From contig NC_058046.1 in the NCBI RefSeq assembly GCF_020085105.1, forward strand, positions 12,866,175 to 12,930,174: a DNA stretch of 64,000 nucleotides, given 5' to 3'. A program made the translations under genes and the position numbers. The DNA is from Siniperca chuatsi (taxonomy: Eukaryota > Chordata > Actinopteri > Centrarchiformes > Sinipercidae). This document shows, piece by piece, positions 53,675 to 64,000 of the stretch. The notes beneath the pieces were generated by a model. It was not told where the DNA came from, did no database searches, and saw nothing but the letters and a program-made list of their open reading frames with translations. Position 1 is the stretch's first letter. The number at the start of each line of letters is the position of its first letter.

Positions 53675-54221
53675 GAATATGTCCCATCTGTGTTCGACAA
53701 AAGTGCTGTCAATTCGAGGTATAGAGGGCAACAGTTTCAGCTACATCTCATCTTACCTCCATCATATGACACTGCAGGTAAGTAAGATCTCATTCTTTAC
53801 TTGCACTTTTGATATCAGCTTGATGAACAGGTAACCCATGTTTGTGGAAGGCGTGCCATGTTATTCCTCAACAGGATCAGAGAAATACAAGCTTGCCCTT
53901 TTGTCTTTGGTCAAAATAACCTAAACACTACAATTATGTTGGTTAAAATGACCTGAGATGTTTTTTAATTGTTCTTTTATTTATTTATTCGTTATTTTAG
54001 TTTTAGTTTTGATTCATTACGAAGCCCTGAATTTTTTTGGCAATCATGATGGTAGCATTGGCAGTGGTGGACCTTGTAAGTTCAAATGCAGGTTTTGATG
54101 TTGTTAATATCAAGTCAAGAGGACGATGACCACCTGTTGCCTCTCTCCTACCACAATGTTAACATGGTGCTGGTCTGCTACGATGTCGTGTCCTTCAAGC
54201 TTCGATAATGTCTTCATAAAG
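53675..54221 (+). pseudogene. rhof: Decayed Rho GTPase, two exons (rhof relic)
   Basis: Two + strand exon remnants align to a Rho-family GTPase. Exon A (53675-53777, acceptor tttttttcag, donor g|gtaagt) reads YVPSVFDK … YDTAG, matching the switch I segment and G3 motif, but the stretch between is altered in length and sequence. Exon B (about 54115-54221, donor aag|gtattt) reads QEDDDHLLPLSYHNVNMVLV then CYDVV, matching the segment after DTAG. Lesions: exon B lacks a base at its acceptor, so the DTAG-Q junction is out of frame. The reading frame also shifts after CYDVV, so DNVFIK is only recovered in another frame, with a stop (taa) in the first. The P-loop exon and all exons after DNVFIK are not found. 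The divergent position beside setd1b and before orai1 is that of RHOF in human, so I call it rhof by synteny. Confidence 0.7.
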
Positions 54222-56838
54222 GTATTTCTAAGTTGTGTCTTTAATGTTTTTGTTCTGGTTGAGGAGAATATCAGAGTTGGTGTAAATTCACTTTTAACTA
54301 CTCCAATTCATTTCTTTAAGACAGTTTAAAATACATTTTGTGTAAGATAATAGTGTTTCCTTGTTTGTTTTTTGTGGCTTTTTTATACATGCAAATGTTT
54401 AAAAAGAACATACCAATAAAACATGAATATAAAACTCACAGATCATCTCAGATGTTTTTTTATTCTCAAACCGGCAACAAAAAGAAACAGTCCTGGTCAC
54501 TCTCAACAGGTTAAAAAGCCGCAGCATTGTTTCGCTGCTAACAACACACATAAGCTTTACTTTAAAACTGTGCATTGACACAAGCAGTGGAACCTCTCTA
54601 TTTACAGCAACATAAACTGGGTTAAAAAAATAAACCACAAAAATGAACCAAAGAAGCATGCCTTTGTTTGCAGTGATCTGTTTCTAAAGAAGGCACATGT
54701 GGCGAGTGTCCCGGAGTGTGTGCAGTTGGCCTGAATAAACCTGTCTTCATTTCATCCCTTGTGAAAAATAAAAAATAAAATAAAAAATACTCTTAAAGCC
54801 ATCAACAATTCTTTGGAGAAGCATGAAAACCATTTTACTAAACAGTCTGTAAGTTTTTAATCCCTTCTAGCTCCTTGTTCTCTATTACGTGTCACAGAGA
54901 TATTATCATCTGGTCGGGACAATTTGAATGCAAATTTTGGGAGCTTGTGTCCTACAGAAGCTGTTACATTACCATGACTATAAACCATGTGTAGGGGGTG
55001 GGTAATACAGACAAAACTGTATAATATATAATATTGCAATAATGCCCACAGCATTACCTTTCTATAAATACAGTATGTTACAATATTAAGAATTCAAAAT
55101 CACTTGATAAAAATGCAAACTCATGTTCATCACATAGATCAAAATGGTTGTACTGTGTTTGTTGACCAAAAGCCAAAATATAACATGTATATATACTCAT
55201 GTTGTGAAATACACTAATTCAACATATTTAAGGAAGAATATTATGGGATATGATATAATGATATGAAACTTTTGTCATGACACCATCACATGAGAGAACA
55301 ACTGATATTGACAAATTTGGCATCCAGCTCTAAATATGTGCACATTCCCTCATTTGAGCTTGGACAGAGTTTTTGTACCAATGTTAGAGTAAAGACAATA
55401 AAAAAACACACCCCATATTCCACACTTCAACAATCTTTAACATAAACAATGTGTGAACATGCTCAAGCTTGTAAACTATGAAAAGTACAAAACATAAAAA
55501 CTGAAACACATTTCCAATACGCGCATGCTTTGTAATAATACATTTAACAATACTTCTTCAAAGCCAGTAACCATTTGTATGGATTACAGTATATTGGAAT
55601 TGCAAAAGCAACGTGACATTGAGCAAATTCCTCAAACTTTTACCCCGAGATTGATTTTACAAGAGGATGACTGGATAAAGAAAAATGAGTGTTGAACACA
55701 GACTCCACCACCAGGCTCCAAAACGTGTCTTTAATAACTGATTTTTATTCTCCCAAAAATATGTTCACTGCAATAACACACTTTGGTTTGGCATTAATTT
55801 TTCTTTTGCATCAGATTTCACATGAATACTGTTGGCTGTTAACATTAAGATATTATTTTTGTTTTGTTAAAGATAAAAACAATAGCTGGAAAGGACGGGA
55901 GCAAACATTTGACACAACCTAAAACAAAACTTGGTAACTAAAATAAAAAGTCCCTACAAGTAACCATTTAGTCCAGTGAGTATGGACGTGTGTGTATCAA
56001 TCAAACCAAAGCACTAAGGCCTTTTAAAAGCATGTAACTTGTTCTATAATTTTGGTTTTAAAGCATGCGGACAGTGATTCTAATATAACTGATATTTCAG
56101 TCAGACAATTCACACCTTGAATATGAACATCTGTATTGGTGATAAAGGCTTGGTAATGCTTCCTACAAAGTCTAATTTAAAGCCAGGCAAATGTGAGAAC
56201 AGGAGAAACTAATGCAACCCACCATGGGACACAGAATAAAGTGTGAGTTGTGTAAACTACACATAGAAAAGCCCAGACAGAGCAGCACCACAATTTTTCT
56301 ACCTGAAGTAAAAACAGGCTTCACCGCAGACTTCATTTTTAGTGAATATTGAAAATAAGTCCTGGCTTTGTCGAGTTCTATTCAAACAAGGAAGTGCACT
56401 TTTAACGTATTCGTTAACGTCATTGTTGATCTCATATGGATCTTCCTCAGGTCAACCATTTGACCCAGATTTCCCTGGTGTTGGTGATCTCTATGACAGT
56501 ACATGTGTGAAGTCCTCAAGTGGCTTTAGTCCTGAAATATGTAATATTACAATACGATATGATATGTCATTACACAAGCCACTGAAAAGTTTAGTGCCTC
56601 AGAGCAAAAGATTTACCTTCAAGTTAAAGGTAAAGCTATTTTCCTAAAATATGATGTGTAGAAGTTTGTGAACATGCATTATCTAAGTGGACTGAGTCAA
56701 AACCTGCAACGCTCGACGGATGAAGCTTGCAATTCCAAAAGAAGCATCTGAGCACAGTTCATAAACATAAAAATAAAGCTTCTATAAGAGATTTCCCATG
56801 TTGAATGTCCGCTGCTGCTGTATGCTAGCTGGCTATAA
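54222..56838. other. Region between Rho relic and orai1 (orai1 3' UTR likely)
   Basis: AT-rich and non-coding in both strands as far as I can see. Human synteny would place TMEM120B and MORN3 here, but no exon of either is recognised. Part of it is probably the long 3' UTR of orai1 (- strand). The polyadenylation site cannot be chosen among several tttatt hexamers. A + strand frame at 56342-56647 has no support. Confidence 0.45.
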
Positions 56839-59383
56839 TCAAGGGTAATGGACAGCGGACTTCAGGTCGTCATTCTCAGCCCTGTGGTCCAGCTGGTTCT
56901 GGAGCCGAATGACCTGCTCCAGCTCTCGGATCTGTCGGTCCGTTTTGTGACTGACGAGTGTGCGGTAAAAGTGGACGGCGAACACGATAAAAACGATTCC
57001 AAACGGCACCATGATGCAGGTGGAGGCGATGGCTGCGGCCTCACCAGAACTTATGGTGCCATTGTTTTCTTCAGTGGCGCTTTTGAGAGGCAAGAACTTC
57101 ACCCAGCACAAGAGCATCACCTCGGTCAGAAAGAGGAGGGTGCCGATGACAGTGGAGAAAGCCCAGGCCAGTTCTATGTGGTGGTGCATGCGCTCATGAG
57201 GAGACTCGTTGACAGAGTTGAGGTTGTGAACGTTGCTGACAGCCTCAAGATTAGGGAGGATGCAGGTGCTGATCATGAGGGCAAAGAGGTGTACCGCAAC
57301 CAGGACTGTGGTACAGGCACTGAAGGCTATCAGCAGCCCTGGAGGATACTTATAATCCCGCTCCAGCTGTACTTCCACCATGGCAACCTGGGAAAATCAT
57401 ACAAGAAAAATGTCAATATTTGCAACAAATATAGGTAGAGAAAGTCTCTGCATTAATCTTAATTTGCATATTGGGCACATTTTATTATGATTGCTTTATG
57501 TACCTTCAGAGCAGTGATTTTTGCATCTGCACTCTTAAGGTGGTTCTTTGTGTTTGTCAAAAAATTAAGAAGCTTTGGAATTAAAATTGGGGCTGATGTC
57601 AGTGTTACATGAGTCTTTACTAATGTAGTAAACTGGCACTGAAAATGTACTTTTTTCTCCAGCTGAGAATTGAATATTAACATATGACTATGCAAAAAAA
57701 AACCAAACATCTTACCTACCTGAACCCCTTTCAAACCATCGGTAAGAAACACAATAAACGTGTTTGTACATAAAATAATAAACAAAGACAACTTTGATCA
57801 CTGCTTGCTTTCTTCCTGTTGATGCCTCTACCACCTCCACCACACAGCAAAGACAGCTATATATATCAATCAAATCAAATGTAACAATAAAAAACGTCTC
57901 AGAAGTGGTTTCTTCTGCTGAATCTTACCAAATAGCAATTTGTGGTGAAAAGTTTCAATTTACATGGTATTATAAGAAGATTGGAGGGCCCCTGAAACCT
58001 TTAAAAAAGCAGCCATTTGTTTAGCCTTGCTTTTGCTTAGTTTTAGTGTCTTATTTAACCTTTATTCTTTTTACGTTTTTAGCTTGATGTCTGCATTTCA
58101 TGTCTTTCACGTGCTTGTTTGTCTTTTATTGTGAGGCACTTTGTGACATCTGCCTTTGAAAGCTGCTATACAAATAAATGTTCTTACTTACTTACTTATA
58201 AGAGCAGGGCACCTGCATTACTGTAACTGCATTGCTTACATACAGATTTGAGCATCAACTGTACATTGATGTAGAAATAAGTGAATGGTGAGATAGAAGA
58301 ATAGGTGACAAGTCCATATCTGATTAACCCAAATGAATCCGTTATTTATATACTTATATATGGACTTTTTCACGAATAGTCTATGGACAGAGGAGCATTA
58401 GAATATACATTTTTATATATATTCATATACTTTTTTTGTCATGGTGTTTAATACTTTGCATGTTTATGTTCATTATTAGCCTGCATAGTTTCACAAATAT
58501 CTTACTGCTGACTATTCTAATTTTGTGGATTTTGGATTATTATTGATATTTTTATACTCACACCTTTATTGATATGTTATACTTGCACTCCTTCCTACTT
58601 TACACTGCAACTGCTGCGCAACAATTTCCCTCGTGATAAATGAAGTTCTATCTTATCTTAATAGCGTCATAAATATTGGCAGTGTTATACACTTCAGAAA
58701 TAAATTTGGCTATTTCTCAACTTTTTGTATGTACATATATGAAGTTGGTGTTATTTGTACGTTGAAAAATAAAATAAAAAAGGATTTTGTTTTTTTTTTA
58801 AATGGTGTGGACGCTTCAGCAGCGCTGCGGTCTACTTGTTATGGCGGAAGACAAACCCGGATTTGAGGGTGTGTAAGCAAGAAGCCCTCTAAAGTTTAAA
58901 TAAACTGTTTTCTTGGTCCGTTATCATTGCACTGTTGCACCGTGACATAGGCTACACCTCGTGCAAACCCACACATGACTAAAAGGACGAGTAGTGTTTC
59001 TTTTTGATATTGTGACCCTTTTGTATCAAGTACTCAGTTGACGACGCTGTCCTTACGGAAACAAAACGCTCGTTAATGGTAAAAAATTAAGGCACGGGAG
59101 CCGTCATTAGGCCTGGAAAGGGTCATGCTCGCCACAGCCCTTGAAAACAATCATCTGCGTCACATATGTACCTGCGGTTAATGCCGATGGCCTAAGTTGA
59201 GTTTGCATTCATGCAGTAAACATTGTGACTACTGTAACGGAAACCAGTGAAGTCAAAAACATAACTTACCATCGCGAATCCCGACAACAGAGCTGAAGTG
59301 CGACTGGTGGCTTTTAACTTGGCTCGACTCAAGTACAGTTTTCTCCATGACAGAGCCTGCATGGAGTGCTCGTTTAAACTCAT
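56839..59383 (-). CDS. orai1: ORAI1, calcium release-activated calcium channel subunit
   Basis: Pore subunit of the store-operated calcium channel in the plasma membrane, opened by STIM proteins when endoplasmic reticulum calcium falls. Two coding exons: 59383-59270 (donor atg|gtaagt) and 57387-56839 (acceptor cccag), 220 residues. Residue 1 ([13 protein letters not shown]) corresponds to human Met64, so numbering is offset by 63. Arg28 equals human Arg91 (gating, SCID site) and Glu43 (VAMVEVQLE) equals the selectivity-filter Glu106. Four hydrophobic segments follow: about 25-45, 56-80, 105-130 and 165-185. A sequon NGT lies in the TM3-TM4 loop, and the C-terminal helix (RLQNQLDHR) is the STIM-binding segment. 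The proline/arginine-rich N-terminus of the long human form is absent. An in-frame TGA lies eight codons upstream of the start, so this exon cannot extend. Frames on the + strand over exon 2 are antisense shadows. Confidence 0.96.
57388..59263. other. orai1 intron
   Basis: A single intron of about 1.88 kb with a canonical gtaagt donor and ccag acceptor. It contains a LINE/SINE-type tail at 58121-58199 and AT-rich sequence. No other gene. Confidence 0.75.
58121..58199 (+). repeat. Non-LTR retroposon 3' tail
   Basis: The words gaggcactttgtgacatctg and aaagctgctatacaaataaa followed by a (CTTA)n run are a degenerate form of the 'AAGCACTTTGTGA … AAAGTGCTATATAAATAAA' tail shared by fish LINE2-like and V-SINE elements. 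Confidence 0.6.
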
Positions 59384-61076
59384 TCCGAGAGTTGTTTCAA
59401 GTTGTCAGTTGTTGTTGGTTTTTTTGTTGTTGTTTTTTTTATATATGGTTATAACCCGGATGGATTTACAGGACGGTAGTCGATGAAGTAGATTGATGAA
59501 ACGCGCGCACAGGAAAATTGGTTCCGGTGAGGTATGCGAGATCTAATGAACACTAGACATAGATGTCAAAACTTTCCTGCAACAGCTGACTGACTTTCAG
59601 AGTCTGTCAGGAAACACAAGATACCCACAATCCAATGCTCTTGTCAGGCCGCTGCAACAGTTCGCCTCCTTGCGCCAGAAATTCGTCATGAGGCTGATTT
59701 GTCTCCTCATCTACTAATATGTAGTCTCTTCAACATACACCCACATTTTGCAGTCCACTTTTGCGCAACTTTTAGTGGCTTGTCATTGCTGCCCACACTG
59801 GCCTCTGTATCAGCAGTTTTGAATGAATCTGGTGAAATTTGTCTCAGACCAAAAGTCTGACCAATTCAGCAAAAAATATGCATGAATCTAACTGAAGTCT
59901 GGTAATGTCTTTTATTTTAAAGAGCCATTAAAGTTCCTTAAAATTGTCACTACCCTCCAGAAAGAAAAGGTTACAAAATGGTATCCATTTATGTATACCA
60001 ATAACTACTTGTATTGCTGTATCCCTTTTTCTTATTTACATTAATTGAGTGATATTAATTACTCATTCATATTAACTGTCACAGTACAGGAGATCGATAG
60101 ATTTATTTGACAATAATAAAGGTAAATACAAGCATGCAGTCACCCACTCCTACACATCAAATTCAATTCAAGTTAAAAACACAATAAAGCTAAAAGCTTA
60201 CAGTATCTCTCTTGTGGTGCTGCTGCGGTGCAGGAGAGAGTTCGAATAATCTGAACTGTCAGAAACGGCAGAAATCAGAAATGGGGAGTTGATTTGAGAG
60301 AGAGTAGAATAAGGAGTTTTCTGTGTGTGCTCCCCGTTACCACAGTGGAAACTCTGCTCACTGCACATTCAGTACATTGTTAACAGAAGAGGCACATAAT
60401 GGTTTTTCATGAAAGTAGATGTGAAGCCTACTATTTGATCCACAATATAGGAAGAAAGGAGTTTCTTATTGTCCAAGGTACAAATTTGTATCAATTAATT
60501 TATAAATAAAGCACCTGGGGGAGAGAAACCAGGGTTCAATCCCTGGCTGCGATGCTTTTGGCTTGGCCCCATCAAACACAAGTGGCGGTAAGGGATCACG
60601 TCTTTTTACAGTAGTTGGTCTGTCTAGGTCAGTAAGGTGCTTGACAGCCCTCAGTCAGTGACTGGACCTCTGTGTGACATCGTAGTTAGGCCATCATCAC
60701 CATTAGCAGCACCAGTAAAGTGAAATTGTACAACAGCCTGTTTTATTTGTAACAATGTACATTTTTAAGATACACACTGTGTGCAGTATCACATCCTGCA
60801 AATGCTGGATCTGTGTTGTCCTCTGAAGTGCACTCTGATGGGGGCGAAGCAGTGTAAACTGCTCCTGTTTAGTAAACTTGAAAAGTTAGTTATTTGCACT
60901 GGCACAGGGACAGGCTGATTAGATTTTTGGTGAAATCCTGATTTTGAGCACAATGAAATCTGATCTCACATCACTCAGGTTGTAGATTTATAAAGGACAC
61001 TTATGAATCTGTCCCTGCACAGTCGGAGATTTTAATTTGAAGTCTTTTATCACCAGGGGCGATTCTAAAACATGAA
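59384..61076. other. Upstream of orai1, no further gene seen
   Basis: Includes the orai1 5' UTR and promoter (59384 onward, - strand) and otherwise anonymous sequence. At about 60529-60546 the words accagggttcaatccctgg form a perfect T-arm-like stem and loop, perhaps a decayed tRNA-derived SINE head, but no tRNA cloverleaf could be completed. Confidence 0.45.
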
Positions 61077-61086
61077 TGTAGCTCTA

Positions 61087-62717
61087 ATGCAACCACAAGG
61101 GGGCACAAGCCAGTGTCTTCTTGTGCCAGTCCCAAGTCTGGATAAATGCAGAGGGTTGTGTCAGGAAGGGCATCCGACGTACTCGGTGTGTCATCTGGAA
61201 AGAGGAAAGTGGACAAGGAGACTTGGTGGCGGAACGAGGAAGTTCAGGAGTGTATACAGAGAAAGAGGTTAGCTAAGAAGAAGTGGGACACTGAGAGGAC
61301 TGAAGAGAGTAGACAGGAGTACAGGGAGATGCAGCGTAAGGTGAAGGGAGAGGTGGCAAAGGCAAAACAAAGAGCATATGAGGACTTGTATGCTAGGTTG
61401 GACACTAAAGAGGGAGAGGTGGATTTGTAGAGGTCGGCCAGACAAAGAGATAGAGATGGGAAGGATGTGCAGCAGGTTAGGGTGATTAAAGATAAGGATG
61501 GAAATGTATTGACAAGTGCCAGGAGTGTGATGGGAAGATGGAAGGAGTACTTTGAAGAGTTGATGAATGAGGAAAATGAAAGGGAACGAAGAGTAAAAGA
61601 GGTGACTGGTGTGGAGCAGGAAGTAGCAAAGATTAGCAAGAGTGAAGTGAGGAGGACGTTGAAGAGGATGAAGAGTGGAAAGGCAGTTGGTCCTGATGAC
61701 ATACCTGTGGAGGTATGGAAGTGTCTAGGAGAGGTGGCAGTAGAGTTTCTGACTAGTTTGTTTAACAAAATCTTGGAGAGTGAGAGGATGCCCGAGGAAT
61801 GAAGGAGAAGTGTACTGGTGCCAATTTTTAAGAACAAGGGAGATGTGCAGAGCTGTGGCACCTACAGAGGAATAAAGCTGATGAGCCATACAATGAAGTT
61901 GTGGGAAAGAGTAGTGGAAGCTAGGCTAAGGGCAGAGGTGAGCATTTGCGAGCAGCAATATGGTTTCATGCCTAGAAAGAGTACAACAGATGCAGTATTT
62001 GCTTTGAGGATGCTGATGGAGAAGTACAGAGAAGGTCATAGGGAGTTGCATTGTGTCTTCGTAGATTTAGAGAAAGCGTATGACAGGGTGCCGAGAGAGG
62101 AGCTGTGGTATTGTATGAGGAAGTCTGGAGTGGCAGAGAAGTATGTTAGAGTGGTGCAGGACATGTATGAGAGCTGTAAGACCGTGGTGAGGTGTGCTGT
62201 AGGTGTGACAGAGGAGTTCAAGGTGGAGGTGGGTTTGCATCAAGGATCGGCTCTGAGCCCCTTCTTGTTTGCTCTGGTGCAATGGAGACTGTGGAAAAGA
62301 GGTGAAGAGGCGAGTGCAAGCAGGTTGGAACGGGTGGAGAAAAGTGTCAGGTGTGTTGTGTGATAAGAGTATCAGCAAGAATGAAAGGAAAGGTGTTCAA
62401 GACGGTGGTGAGACCAGCGATGTTGTACAGCTTAGAGACAGTGGCACTGAAGAAAAGACAAGAGGCAGAGCTGGAGGTAGCAGAGATGTTGAGGTTCTCT
62501 TTGGGAGTGACGAGGACGGACAGAATCAGGAATGAGTACATCAGAGAGACAGCTCATGTTAGACGTTTCAGAGATAAAGTCAGGATGTAGTGAGAGAGGA
62601 CATGAAGTTAATTGGTGTGAGTGAAGAGGATGCAGAGGACAGGGTTAGATGGAGGCAGATGATTCGCTGTGGCGACCCCTGAAAGGGAACAGGAAAAGGA
62701 AAAGAAGAAGAATAGAG
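61087..62717 (+). mobile_element. Non-LTR retrotransposon (LINE) relic, 5'-truncated
   Basis: A 1,631-bp piece flanked by direct repeats tgtagctcta (61077-61086 and 62718-62727). One frame runs through most of it and encodes part of a reverse transcriptase: GKAVGPDDIPVEVW (from 61679), [23 protein letters not shown], motif [14 protein letters not shown] (62058-62096) and motif [12 protein letters not shown] (about 62233). Two in-frame stops interrupt it (TAG at 61428-61430 and TGA at 61800-61802, where Trp is expected in EEWRRS). Directly after FLFAL an internal deletion of roughly 80 codons, judged against the family as I remember it, removes the catalytic FADD motif. Later parts ([29 protein letters not shown]) continue in another frame. 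The endonuclease domain is absent. The clade is probably RTE-like, by memory only. Confidence 0.88.
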
Positions 62718-62727
62718 TGTAGCTCTA

Positions 62728-64000
62728 AAAGAGCGTGCAGTATGGCTAATAATACAAAATATCAGCATATTAAGACAAAAAAAAAACAGTTTTCATATTA
62801 GATAGGCTATATGAATTACTGAAATAAATCTTCTAAATTCTCCTTCACTTTTATTTCAGCTTTAGTAGTCTTCCCAAACTGCCTGCCATAGACTAATTCT
62901 TGATACTACCACTGGATGACGCCAAAGTAAGACATTTTCAAACCCTAAACATAGTGGCTTTACATGATTCATTGTATCATCATCATTATATCATACAGTC
63001 CAGTCCTGAGTAAGCCAGTGACACATTTCTTGTTGTGTTGGCTCTGTACCCAAGTACATTGGATCCAAAATGAAGTAATACGTTTGAGGTTAATTTCATT
63101 ATCAACATCAGCATTTATCACCAACAGTGTGAGTGTGGTAACTGTAAATGTTAAATACATAACTACTCCCCCAATTTCAGGGGAACAAAATGTATTGGAC
63201 AAGTGAACAGTCATCAGATTTAATATCTGGTTGCAAATCTCTTGCAATCAATGATGAGGTCTGTGACTCACAGACATCAGGACACACACACAGGAAATAT
63301 TGATGATACCTGTAGTTCAGATCTTGCTAATTTCTATGGCTTTTCGCTTTTTGTCTGGTGTTCAGCAGGTGAAACACCTGAGGTCAGGTGACTGACATAG
63401 CCACTCAAGAATCATTGCACTGTTTGGCGATTAAGCTACAGCATATAGAAAATATGAATAACCATTACTGACACCAAACCTATTACACATGTCGCGTGCG
63501 GCGTGTCGCGATAAAATCATTAGTAACCTACTAAACCCTTAAGGATTAAGATGTTAAATAAATCAAATTAACCTTTGACGAATTTAACCCGTACCGTCAC
63601 TCACTGACTCACACATCCCACAAACAGAAACAGAAGCAGAAGCGAAGACGGACTTGTGTAGGAGTGAACTTTCTTGTTTCAGCTGCTTATCTTCTTTTCC
63701 TGTTAGAATCGATGCTGCGGTCACGTCGCACGTTAATAACAGTAGCAACGGATGGCAGGGTTTTTATATTTAGCCTACTTTAGTTTTTACCTTACTTCAC
63801 TGTTTTACACACTCTTTTATATTTAGAACACGTGTATAATCACTGTTGTCTGCCTTCACGCGTTTCGGTCGACTGTTTTATGCTAACCCTAAAGCTGCGA
63901 GCACGTTAAGAAAGCAGGAAAATGGTGTTTACCATGCTTCCCTTGTTTCCTGAACACAACACAATGAACATAGCCAGCAGCTGCCTGTGTTGGTGTGATG
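62728..64000. other. Terminal intergenic stretch, no gene seen
   Basis: Short open frames only. The block around 63,600-63,720 (gaaacagaagcagaagcgaa…) and the CpG-containing stretch near 63,480-63,900 could be the 5' end of a gene lying beyond the window, but no splice donor after an ATG-started frame can be supported. Confidence 0.45.

Noticed and set aside
56848-57438. 196-codon + strand frame over orai1 exon 2
   Set aside because: Exact antisense of a well-supported orai1 exon.

Overview
The window reads as nuclear DNA of a ray-finned (teleost, probably percomorph) fish. It has intron-containing protein genes with GT-AG splice sites, short introns, CA/GT and TATC microsatellites, and many dispersed repeats of kinds I recognise from teleost genomes. 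No bacterial, organellar or viral gene set is present.

Layout. Positions 1-24.4 kb show no convincing gene. They hold repeats: two related copies of a TTAGCATGCTAA-rich repeat (6.4 and 10.4 kb) and several short inverted-repeat elements (MITE-like, at 11.7-12.3, 15.0-16.6 and 20.0-20.6 kb). At 24.66-25.75 kb lies the single-exon apelin receptor gene (aplnr, best guess aplnra) on the + strand, with a TATA-like box about 220 bp upstream. From 26.5 to 34.6 kb there is again non-coding DNA with a long (GT)n, a compound TATC/TGTC microsatellite and an 811-bp TA-flanked transposon relic. A coiled-coil protein of unknown function is encoded on the - strand at 34.70-35.69 kb. hpd (4-hydroxyphenylpyruvate dioxygenase, 14 coding exons, + strand, 38.15-41.91 kb) rebuilds to exactly 393 residues. 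Tail-to-tail with it is setd1b (- strand, 52.42-42.73 kb, 17 coding exons, about 1,700 residues), a COMPASS-type histone H3K4 methyltransferase with RRM, WIN motif, SET and post-SET.

Head-to-head with setd1b are two decayed exons of a Rho GTPase, where synteny predicts rhof. Then comes orai1 (- strand, two coding exons, 59.38-56.84 kb), the store-operated calcium channel pore subunit. A 1.6-kb LINE relic with target-site duplications lies at 61.09-62.72 kb, and no gene was seen after it.

How the genes relate. They are unrelated in function: GPCR signalling, tyrosine catabolism, chromatin modification and calcium entry. Together hpd-setd1b-(rhof relic)-orai1 keep the order of the human 12q24.31 block (HPD-SETD1B-RHOF-TMEM120B-MORN3-ORAI1), with TMEM120B and MORN3 not visible here. 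The human order is from memory. The most notable points are the rhof relic, a GC-AG intron in hpd, the short-form orai1 start, several datable nested transposon insertions, and the unidentified coiled-coil gene. I did not find a convincing undescribed biological system.
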